NCBI GenBank assembly: GCA_029265255.1
Contig: JAJUJQ010000003.1
Coordinates: 1-64,000 of the forward strand
DNA length: 64,000 bases
Source of the DNA: Spirochaetota bacterium
GTDB lineage: Bacteria; Spirochaetota; Spirochaetia; Treponematales; Rectinemataceae
Direction: 5' to 3'
In this document: positions 8,969 through 16,084 of the stretch, piece by piece
Layout: each line of letters starts with the position of its first letter
How positions within the stretch are numbered: position 1 is the stretch's first letter
The notes under the pieces: model-generated
Databases searched by the model: none
The model's input: the letters and a program-made list of their open reading frames with translations, nothing else
What the model was told of the DNA's origin: nothing
Translations under genes and position numbers: made by a program

Positions 8969-10929
8969 CTGCGTTTTTCCTGCTGCGACCTTCATTGCTT
9001 TCCGCGCAAACTCCTTCTCAGACAGAGGTGGAATTGCCTTCTGTGGTGGTTGAGGCATCCTTGCCTGACGATCTTGGCGCTCTTGCCGCGGGTACAAGTA
9101 TGCTGGATTCTTCCGATCTCGCATCAATGCCAGCGCGTTCTCTTTCGGAAGCAATGTCATCATTACCAGGCATGCTGGTATCTCCGAATGGGCCTTCCGG
9201 TTCCCAGACAACCGTGTCATTGAGAGGTTCCACTTCCAATCAGGTGTTGATTCTGGTTGATGGCATGCGCATTTCGGACGTCTCCACGGGAGTAGCCGAT
9301 CTCTCACGAATACTCATTCCGCTCGACATGATCGACCGGATCGAAATTCAGCGCGGAAGCCTGTCAGCAGCCTATGGAGCAGACGCAGTCGGCGGCATCA
9401 TCCATATCCATACCAGACAACCTTCGGGCTCTCTCTCCTGGAAGATCGCTTTCAGGAATATCTCATTTCTTCCAGTGGGCGTTATCGCAGGGAGCGGGCT
9501 TCCCGCAATCCGAATTCCATTTGTGGCCCGAACTCTCGCCGATGGGCAGCAAATCGATATGTATCTGGAACATGGCAATGTCGTCTTATGGTCTACTTTC
9601 TCGCACGAAGCAAACCTCTATCCCTATTACGATTCCAATGGCCTCAGGCGAAGCAGAACGAACGCGGACATGTCGAGCACGGCAGGGGGTATTCGTTGGG
9701 CGGTTCCTTTCACTGCAGGAAGATTTTCTGTCGCTGCCTCCGCATCGTGGAGGAGTCTTGGTGTCCCTGGGGCTCTGGATGCCCCCACACCTGATGCTCG
9801 ACAGCGCGACTGGCATGCGGATATATCAGCCCAGTTCCGGACTGATGCGCTCGCTCAAGGGGCCATAGCTCTTGAATTGCTTTCCTACGCGAGAATTGGC
9901 GATTTGTGGTATCGAGAATCGAGTACTTTGCAGCCGGATGAACATGCGTCCAGGAGAGTAGGAGCAGATATCCATATTTCGTGGCTGCCTCCAGCCGAAT
10001 CCTGGCTAGGGGAAATCAAAGGAGGAGCCTCTCTACGATATGACCGGCTCGAGTCGGATACGGTAAAAAAGCCAGACAATTCGATACCTGAACGGATTTC
10101 TATCGGTATTTTTGCGGAGCCGACGATCCATATCGGTTCCTGGACTGCCGCTACTGCAATCCGACTCGATTCCGCAAGCGATTTTTCTCCTGGTCTTTCT
10201 GCTGCCCTTGGTCTTTTGAGACCATTCGGACAGAACCATCTTGGAATCAATATTTCCACCGCGTACCGCGCTCCTTCGTTTGATGATCTGTACTGGCCTG
10301 CTTCAGGCGGAGTGGAAGGCAATCCCGATCTCCAGCCCGAGTCTGCGGTATCAGCCGATATTACCCTGCGACATGAAGGAACAGCGGGAGAGTGGATATT
10401 GGGAACCTTTGCCCGGTATTCACAAAAAGTCATTCTCTGGCAGCCTGATGTGAATGGAATATGGAAACCGACGAATTTTGGAAATGCGCTCTATCCCGGT
10501 CTGGAAGCGGAGGTGCGATGGAGCGGTGCGGGTTGGCTCTTAAGAGCTAGTTATACCTTTCTCTATAGCTTTGTGCTTTCAGGGAACCTGACGATCTGGG
10601 ATGATCGTCGGGTCCCTTATGTTCCACTACATGCCGCCGCAGTCACCGCATCCAGAAAAGATCGGAATTTCAGCAGTGGATTCACGCTCCGATATCAAGG
10701 CATCCGGTATACCGGTATTGGAAATATTGCTTTTCTGCCGGCTGTGTTCACTGCGGATGCGCAATTCTCCTGGGAGCTTTCGAAAAGAAGCCTGATGGAG
10801 CTTACATTCAGCAATCTGTTCAACGAACGATATGAATTTGTGAAAGGCTATCCCATGCCGGGATTTGCGTTATCGGCAAGGCTCTTGGTAAAGAGCGCGC
10901 CACAGCACTTGGTTCGAGGAGGAATGTAA
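8911..10929 (+). CDS. btuB: BtuB-like TonB-dependent outer-membrane receptor
   Basis: Outer-membrane gated channel, predicted to import cobalamin or corrinoids using TonB energy. The ATG at 8911 is chosen because AGGG lies 10 bases upstream and it begins a signal peptide ending near 'LLSAQ'; the frame extends upstream to 8851 without a better start. A TonB-box-like 'ELPSVVVEA' follows the signal. The plug domain has 'LSEAMSSLPGMLV', 'VSLRGSTSNQVLILVDGMRI' and 'IEIQRGSLSAAYGADAVGGIIHI'. The rest is barrel, with a C-terminal 'YEFVKGYPMPG' motif, then an unusual short extension (SAPQHLVRGGM) instead of ending on the terminal strand. The product has 672 residues. Substrate is inferred from the cobalamin riboswitch directly upstream. 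Confidence 0.88.
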   Translation: MDRMRHYTTKTGGILVPVLAAFFLLRPSLLSAQTPSQTEVELPSVVVEASLPDDLGALAAGTSMLDSSDLASMPARSLSEAMSSLPGMLVSPNGPSGSQTTVSLRGSTSNQVLILVDGMRISDVSTGVADLSRILIPLDMIDRIEIQRGSLSAAYGADAVGGIIHIHTRQPSGSLSWKIAFRNISFLPVGVIAGSGLPAIRIPFVARTLADGQQIDMYLEHGNVVLWSTFSHEANLYPYYDSNGLRRSRTNADMSSTAGGIRWAVPFTAGRFSVAASASWRSLGVPGALDAPTPDARQRDWHADISAQFRTDALAQGAIALELLSYARIGDLWYRESSTLQPDEHASRRVGADIHISWLPPAESWLGEIKGGASLRYDRLESDTVKKPDNSIPERISIGIFAEPTIHIGSWTAATAIRLDSASDFSPGLSAALGLLRPFGQNHLGINISTAYRAPSFDDLYWPASGGVEGNPDLQPESAVSADITLRHEGTAGEWILGTFARYSQKVILWQPDVNGIWKPTNFGNALYPGLEAEVRWSGAGWLLRASYTFLYSFVLSGNLTIWDDRRVPYVPLHAAAVTASRKDRNFSSGFTLRYQGIRYTGIGNIAFLPAVFTADAQFSWELSKRSLMELTFSNLFNERYEFVKGYPMPGFALSARLLVKSAPQHLVRGGM

Positions 10930-12047
10930 TGGAACGAATGACGAGAAAAGGGTGGAGAAGAGGGCTCGAAGGCATCCTGTTGGTGATGACTTTGCTGATG
11001 TGTGCCGGATGTGAGATATTGTTTCCGGCATCCGGGAAGAGCGCTGCGTTCGTGTTCGCAATAGACTCAAAGAATGGCAGAGTGTTCGAAATAGATGCTG
11101 CGACGAAGCAGGCTGCTTCCGTACCTCTGGTGAATATTGGACAGAACTCGACAGGGGAAATGCGTATTCTAGGATCAAATGCTTTCATTGCAGTAGGGAG
11201 CTATAACAACGACAGTCCCGGTCTCTACTGGTTTGATCTCAATGCCGCAACGCCGGTCGCTGTGCGTGTCGGAGAAAAAATAAGCGCTCAGTATCTCTGC
11301 ATTATATCGAAGACAAAGGCGTATGTTACCTCAGCAGATTATTTCGGCGGCTATCAGAATGCAGTGTTTCCATTCAATCCTTCAGCTCCCGCAGCGGGTC
11401 TCGGTACTCCTGTTCAGGGCTTTGATTCAGATTTCTACCCTCAAGACATCGCATGGGTGGAGGATGGTCATGGCTCAGGGCGCGTGTTCGTCGCGGATAA
11501 TAAAAACGCAAAAATCTATAAGCTTTCTGCGGACGGCTCGCAGGTGGATACAGTGTTCAGCGCGCACGCACAAGGTACCACGGGACTACTTCCCGGAAGC
11601 TATGATGTTGATGGCGATGGCGAAAGAGAGCGAGGCATATTTGTTGCCAGTTCTGGAGGATATGATGCGTCCTGGCACTCTCTTCCCGGGACGATCGATT
11701 TCATCCCCCTCGATGCTTCGTCCGAGACCGCGATTTATGAGATTGAGCCAGGGCTTTCAGCAAGCAGGCTCGCATGGCTTGATGACGACCATCTGATCGC
11801 GACGAATTATGGAGCTACTTGGATCATTGATCTTCGTGTAGCCGCAGGTTCGGATGGCAGGCGGAAGGAAATCAAGACAGCACAAGGGCTTTCCTTTGGG
11901 AGCAGCGATGTCGATGTCTATCAGGGAGTCGCTTATGTTCCGGATGGAGGGCTTACAGTGTACTGCTTTGATCTTACCGGCATCGTGACCGCAATAGCCA
12001 CTGGAACCACGGGAGACATGATTACCAATTGTGCGATACGAGAATAG
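10929..12047 (+). CDS. Lipoprotein, probable beta-propeller partner of the B12 receptor
   Basis: The start codon overlaps the receptor's stop (TAATG), so the two are translationally coupled. A basic N terminus and hydrophobic segment lead to a lipobox ending at Cys28 (LLMCAGC), which predicts a lipidated envelope protein. The mature 345 residues contain recurring propeller-like units: 'AFVFAIDSKNGRVFEIDAAT', 'GLYWFDLNAAT', 'GRVFVADNKNAKIYKLSADG', 'LIATNYGATWIIDL', 'VAYVPDGGLTVYCFDL'. A 'DVDGDGERERG' stretch could bind calcium. No enzyme motif is seen. Bacteroides BtuG, a surface propeller lipoprotein that captures cobalamin for BtuB, is the obvious functional analogue; homology was not tested. 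A terminator follows. Confidence 0.65.
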   Translation: MERMTRKGWRRGLEGILLVMTLLMCAGCEILFPASGKSAAFVFAIDSKNGRVFEIDAATKQAASVPLVNIGQNSTGEMRILGSNAFIAVGSYNNDSPGLYWFDLNAATPVAVRVGEKISAQYLCIISKTKAYVTSADYFGGYQNAVFPFNPSAPAAGLGTPVQGFDSDFYPQDIAWVEDGHGSGRVFVADNKNAKIYKLSADGSQVDTVFSAHAQGTTGLLPGSYDVDGDGERERGIFVASSGGYDASWHSLPGTIDFIPLDASSETAIYEIEPGLSASRLAWLDDDHLIATNYGATWIIDLRVAAGSDGRRKEIKTAQGLSFGSSDVDVYQGVAYVPDGGLTVYCFDLTGIVTAIATGTTGDMITNCAIRE

Positions 12048-12060
12048 CGTGGGATTGAGG

Positions 12061-12083
12061 AGTCTTATCGTACTTATAAGACT
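12061..12083 (+). repeat. Perfect inverted repeat after the lipoprotein gene
   Basis: Arms AGTCTTAT (12061-12068) and ATAAGACT (12076-12083) flank a 7-base loop. No T-run follows, so it is not itself a terminator. It might protect the 3' end of the btuB-lipoprotein mRNA. Confidence 0.4.
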
Positions 12084-12130
12084 GCGAGCGTAGGCAGACG
12101 GTTGCTCGAAGCGAGGCTCGAATGATCCTC

Positions 12131-12163
12131 AAGGCCGCTTCCCTTGCCGGGGGCGGCTTTTTA
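12131..12163 (+). terminator. Rho-independent terminator of the btuB operon
   Basis: A GC-rich stem, GCCGC (12134-12138) with GCGGC (12153-12157), extended by G-U pairs, is followed by TTTTTATTATTT. It lies directly against the 3' end of the convergent TonB-like gene. Confidence 0.85.
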
Positions 12164-13723
12164 TTATTTGGGAATCCGATATTCGATAGGTACGACGATC
12201 GTCAATGATGATTCCATATGAACATCCAGCGGGAAAATGCTCTTGAGCAGAGAGAATGCGGCATCATCAAGGACCGCACTCCCTGAACGACTGCGGAATG
12301 CAATGCGTGATAGTTGTCCATTTGACATAATATCAACAGCAAGTACGACCGTACCCTCTATTTTTCTCTTGAGTGCTGCAGCCGGGTATCGTATTCGTGA
12401 GTCCAGCAATGCCAAAATTTTCTTTAGAACGCTTTCAGATGTCGTCATGAGGGGTTTTGTATGCGAGGATTCATCCGGAGGGGCAGGTGTTTCGGGGGTA
12501 GATGCGAGTTCAGAGGCTACAGGAGGATCCTGCGCTGCGGCAACAGAAAATGGTTCGGGTTGAGGTTCGGGTTCTGGCGCAGGCGCAATCGCCCCTTCGG
12601 AAGGTATTTGGGTGAACAGCGACATGGGCGACGGCACGATGGCTGGATTCTGCATTATCCCAGAGCTGTTTTGCAAAGCAGAATCAGAAAGCCAGCTCGC
12701 CTCATTCCTGGTTTCATCCTGAGGGGGCAGGGGGTTATTAGCCATTTCCGAGCCTTCTTCGTAAGCGATACTACGTTGCTGAGCAATGAGAGGCTTTTCT
12801 TTCTCTATATTATCTATAGTTGGTTTTTGTTCCGCCATGCTGGTTTTTTGTGCCGGCGGCAGCACAAGAGGGTTGAGCCGGTTTGCAAATGACGACGCTC
12901 CATGCGGGATAGTGAGAGAAGACTGCGCCGCTGGTGCGGGCTGTCTTGTGGGCGTGGTTGGGTTGGCGGTCGCAACAGAATTTGCGGGCGTCGCTAAAAA
13001 AGAACCATCATATGGTATAGATTCTGCGGTCTTCTCCTGTTCAGGGGGTGCAGTGCCAGGTTGTGGTACAGGAGGACGAGACATTATCGAAGCAGGAGCC
13101 ATTTCGTGGAGATCAGCTGATTGTTCGATCCGCAAAATGGTTTTTCTGGATGCTATTCCATGTGGGACGGATACACCGATGGCATGGCTCTCAGGCGTCT
13201 CAGGACTTGATGGCGAGTGAGATAGCCCAATCTTAGGCGATTGTTCAAGCGTATCCATGATCCCAGGCGTGCCGATGTCTTCTGAATGTTCGAACAAGAG
13301 TGCATTAGCAGAATCGATCGCGTCGAAGGACGGAATCGCCAGATGTTCCTGTGGTGTTGGCAGGTCAAGCGGCTGTGTGAATGGACTGTCAGGTGTCACA
13401 GCGGGCGCATCTTCAGAAGGGATGTCCGCAGGGATTGCAGGAGAGTTTTTCGCGTCGTGTTCTTCAATAATAGTATCCGCTATGGTATCCGAGCGCTTTC
13501 GAGAATCCTGCGAGGCATGCGAGTAGACCGTTGATTGAGGTTTTTGAAGTCTGACAAAAAAAGCAGGCGAGTGTTGCGTGGGCGCCGGCTCGGAGAATCG
13601 GGTCAGTAGAAACAGCAGTATGACATGAACCAGAATCGATCCTAAAATTCCATACCATCGATATCGAATGGAAAGAGAAGCTATTGGTGTTATTTCAGTA
13701 AATGTCTGCGATTCGATTTTCAT
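12164..13723 (-). CDS. tonB: TonB-like energy-transducing protein
   Basis: The 519-residue product starts at ATG 13723, just after an AGGGA ribosome site; the frame extends 20 codons further to a TTG with less support. A single transmembrane segment (about residues 22-41, 'GILGSILVHVILLFLLTRF', containing a histidine as in TonB) is followed by a very long Pro/Ala/Glu/Ser-rich periplasmic spacer of about 370 residues. The C terminus is a TonB-type domain ('YPAAALKRKIEGTVVLAVDI...', ending 'VPIEYRIPK'). TonB couples the inner-membrane proton gradient to outer-membrane receptors. No exbB or exbD is in the window. Its position convergent with the BtuB-like gene suggests it may energise that receptor. 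The spacer is long for a TonB, perhaps reflecting a wide periplasm. Confidence 0.8.
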   Translation of the reverse strand: MKIESQTFTEITPIASLSIRYRWYGILGSILVHVILLFLLTRFSEPAPTQHSPAFFVRLQKPQSTVYSHASQDSRKRSDTIADTIIEEHDAKNSPAIPADIPSEDAPAVTPDSPFTQPLDLPTPQEHLAIPSFDAIDSANALLFEHSEDIGTPGIMDTLEQSPKIGLSHSPSSPETPESHAIGVSVPHGIASRKTILRIEQSADLHEMAPASIMSRPPVPQPGTAPPEQEKTAESIPYDGSFLATPANSVATANPTTPTRQPAPAAQSSLTIPHGASSFANRLNPLVLPPAQKTSMAEQKPTIDNIEKEKPLIAQQRSIAYEEGSEMANNPLPPQDETRNEASWLSDSALQNSSGIMQNPAIVPSPMSLFTQIPSEGAIAPAPEPEPQPEPFSVAAAQDPPVASELASTPETPAPPDESSHTKPLMTTSESVLKKILALLDSRIRYPAAALKRKIEGTVVLAVDIMSNGQLSRIAFRSRSGSAVLDDAAFSLLKSIFPLDVHMESSLTIVVPIEYRIPK

Positions 13724-13866
13724 TGGTCCCTGTCGCTGCGCTTGTGAATATATCCTTGTGGGTGTAGATTCTTGTGATGCCAAGTGTCACTGTCACAGTA
13801 ATATTCATTACGAGTTTTGGCAATAAGACTGGCTTATCGAGTATCCTTTCTGTTCTGGATGTGATC

Positions 13867-13895
13867 TTGACGAAGTGGCATCGAAAGCCTATACT
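13867..13895 (+). promoter_or_regulatory. Promoter of the rimP-nusA-infB operon
   Basis: TTGACG (13867-13872), 17-base spacer, TATACT (13890-13895): a near-consensus housekeeping promoter with a start expected near 13902. The first 40 nucleotides of the transcript lead straight into the terminator hairpin at 13942. Confidence 0.8.
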
Positions 13896-13917
13896 TGAAT
13901 CAAAATAAAGTCTGGAT

Positions 13918-13967
13918 GATTCTTTTTTGCGGCATGCGGGAAGAGTCGTGCGAACGACTCTTTTTTT
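13918..13967 (+). terminator. Terminator with alternative antiterminator pairing in the nusA operon leader
   Basis: Stem AGAGTCGT (13942-13949) with ACGACTCT (13954-13961), loop GCGA, then seven Ts: a strong intrinsic terminator about 40 nucleotides after the predicted start. GATTCTT (13918-13924) can pair with AAGAGTC (13941-13947) using one G-U pair, which would break the terminator. No gene lies between promoter and hairpin, so this looks like an attenuator, possibly sensing NusA. The following 13968-14178 holds a further small hairpin (GTTCCC/GGGAAC, 13971-13992) and no convincing gene. Confidence 0.7.
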
Positions 13968-14184
13968 ATTGTTCCCTTCTTTGGTTGGGAACATATCCGG
14001 CATACAGGAGCATGCGGTTCCTGTGCGTCGTGCCTGCCCGGCCATTTGTTCTCCGGAATGGATGCTGCCGGAACGTGCTTCCTACCGGCTTGCATTTCAA
14101 TCAATATCGAAGCATACAAGGAACGGAAACGACAGGAAATGCCGGAGCATCGAGAGAAACCATCCGGACTTGCTGAAGGTGGAG

Positions 14185-14646
14185 ATGGAAGAAAAAGAAC
14201 TTGAACGGGAGGTAGAGAGCATTCTGCGCGCCGCAGGGCTCGACCTCTTGGAATTCGCGATTGTGCGTCACAAAGGAAAGATTCGCGCGAAAGCGGTGAT
14301 CTATCGCAAGGAAGGAACAGGGACCGAAGAATGCGCGAGAGCATACCGGCTTATCCTGCCGCGTATCCAGATGGGGCTTGGTATTCAGGATCCCTACCTC
14401 GAAGTCTACAGTCCCGGTATCGATCGCGTCATTCGAACAGAACGGGATTGGAGAGCGTTTTCCGGTCGACAGATCAAGATTATGACCCAAGATCTGCATG
14501 AGTGGCGCACAGGCTTGCTGGTGAACTATGATGACGGTATTGCCGTCATCGCGATGAATGGTGTCGAGGTTCGCATTCCTGTCGCTTCGATTCTGAAAGC
14601 GAAGCTTGATTCAATGCATGAGGGAGAAAAGGCTGATGGCATCTGA
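14185..14646 (+). CDS. rimP: Ribosome maturation factor RimP
   Basis: Needed for 30S subunit maturation. The ATG at 14185 follows AAGGTGGAG and gives the usual 153-residue protein; the longer frame back to 13927 runs through the leader terminator and is rejected. The N-terminal alpha/beta domain ('EVESILRAAGLDLLEFAIVRHKGKIRAKAVI') and the motif 'YLEVYSPGIDRVIRTERDWRAFSGRQIKI' (usually LEVSSPGLDRPL) identify it, followed by an Sm-like C-terminal domain. First gene of the rimP-nusA-infB operon; it overlaps nusA by 11 bases. Confidence 0.9.
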   Translation: MEEKELEREVESILRAAGLDLLEFAIVRHKGKIRAKAVIYRKEGTGTEECARAYRLILPRIQMGLGIQDPYLEVYSPGIDRVIRTERDWRAFSGRQIKIMTQDLHEWRTGLLVNYDDGIAVIAMNGVEVRIPVASILKAKLDSMHEGEKADGI

Positions 14647-16075
14647 AATGGCTGAAGCAATCCGGCAGCTTATCTCTGAAAAGGGAATACCGGAAGATTT
14701 GATAATCAAGACTCTTGAAGATGCAATACTGGCAGCATACAAGAAAAAATTCGGTACGTCGGAAAATGCCGTCATCCGTTTCAAGGATGATTACGAAGGT
14801 ATCGAAATCTACGCCAAGAAGACGATCGTAGCGGATGACGATTTCGAGGATGAGGTACTGGAAATCCCCCTCGAAGAAGCCAGAAAACTTGCCAACGAGG
14901 CAGAAATCGGAGATATTCTCGAGATTCCAGTCGATCCATCAGAATTCGATTTCCAGTCGGTCATGCTGGCAAAACAGACAGCCCGGCAGAGCCTCAGGGA
15001 TATTTCCCGCGACACGCTGTACGCGGAGTTCAAATCAAAGGTTGGCGAGATCATCATCGGCTACTATCAGCGCGAGCGCAATGGCACGATCTTTGTAGAT
15101 CTGGGTAAGGTAGAAGGGGTATTCCCCAAGAAGTATCAGTCGCCCAGGGAGACCTATCATATCGGTGATCGCATCAAGGCGATGATCGTTGAAGTTGAAA
15201 AGACCAAGACTGGGTTCCAGGTCATTCTTTCGCGCACCCATGCGGAATTCGTACGGAAGCTCCTCGAGCTCGAAATCCCCGAAATCTACGACAAGACAAT
15301 CGAGATCTTTAAGATTGTCCGCGAGCCCGGATATCGGACCAAGGTGGCGGTATACACCAAGCGAACTGATATCGACCCTGTTGGCGCGTGCGTTGGCCCT
15401 AAAGGCATGCGCAGCCAGCTGATCAGTCAGGAGCTCGAAGGTGAGAAGATCGATTTTGTACGCTACGACATCAATCCCAAGGAATTCATCCGCAACGCGC
15501 TCTCGCCCGCGCAGATCAAGGAAGTCTATATTGTCGACGAGCCCCGGCACATGGCTCTCGCCGTGGTTGACGAACATGAGCTTTCGATCGCGATCGGAAA
15601 GTCAGGCCAGAATGTGAAGCTTGCGAACCGTCTCTGCGACTGGAATATCGATGTAATGACTGAAGAGCAGTATCTCCAGGATTCACGAAATCTCGAACTA
15701 AAGAAAGCCGCCGACAATCTGTTCCAGGAGCAAATGGAACAGGGAGAGGAACTTACTCTCAAGACGCTGCCAGGCATGAAGACCGAATGGCTCGCTTCGC
15801 TTGAGACAGCGGGAATTACTGGTATTGAGCAGTTCCTCGAAATGGAGGAAGATGACCTGGTTCGGAAAACCGCTCTTTCTTCCGAGGCACTTTCAGCGAT
15901 CAGACGCATTATCTATGACAATGTAGAAGTCGTTCAGGAAGAAGTCATTGAAGAGGAAGGGCCTGAATCATATTCATGCCCCGAATGCGGAGCCACGGTG
16001 ACTCCGGACATGGATCACTGTCCATCCTGCGGTGTGACGCTGAGTTTCGAAGTTGACGAAAGTCAGGACGAGTAA
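14636..16075 (+). CDS. nusA: Transcription termination/antitermination factor NusA with C-terminal zinc ribbon
   Basis: Binds RNA polymerase and nascent RNA to modulate pausing, termination and antitermination. The start at ATG 14636 (AGGGAG nine bases upstream) gives 479 residues; the frame's earlier start at 14606 is not used. Order: N-terminal polymerase-binding domain (1-130), S1 domain (about 132-200, 'IGYYQRERNGTIFVDLGKVEGVFPK'), two KH domains ('VGACVGPKGMRSQ', 'LSIAIGKSGQNVKLA'), and a helix-hairpin-helix-like segment ('LKTLPGMKTEWLASLETAGITGIEQFLEM'). It ends in a zinc-ribbon-like tail with C448, C451, C462 and C465, followed by an acidic end. The tail is not a standard NusA element. 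Confidence 0.95.
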   Translation: MASEMAEAIRQLISEKGIPEDLIIKTLEDAILAAYKKKFGTSENAVIRFKDDYEGIEIYAKKTIVADDDFEDEVLEIPLEEARKLANEAEIGDILEIPVDPSEFDFQSVMLAKQTARQSLRDISRDTLYAEFKSKVGEIIIGYYQRERNGTIFVDLGKVEGVFPKKYQSPRETYHIGDRIKAMIVEVEKTKTGFQVILSRTHAEFVRKLLELEIPEIYDKTIEIFKIVREPGYRTKVAVYTKRTDIDPVGACVGPKGMRSQLISQELEGEKIDFVRYDINPKEFIRNALSPAQIKEVYIVDEPRHMALAVVDEHELSIAIGKSGQNVKLANRLCDWNIDVMTEEQYLQDSRNLELKKAADNLFQEQMEQGEELTLKTLPGMKTEWLASLETAGITGIEQFLEMEEDDLVRKTALSSEALSAIRRIIYDNVEVVQEEVIEEEGPESYSCPECGATVTPDMDHCPSCGVTLSFEVDESQDE

Positions 16076-16084
16076 AGGAACGAT

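Noticed and set aside
14089..14117. A second promoter before rimP (TTGCAT, 17 bases, CATACA)
   Set aside because: The -10 matches only three of six positions; a hit of this quality is expected by chance.
13927..14184. An 86-codon upstream extension of rimP
   Set aside because: It would translate through the leader terminator hairpin; the ATG at 14185 with AAGGTGGAG gives the normal RimP length.
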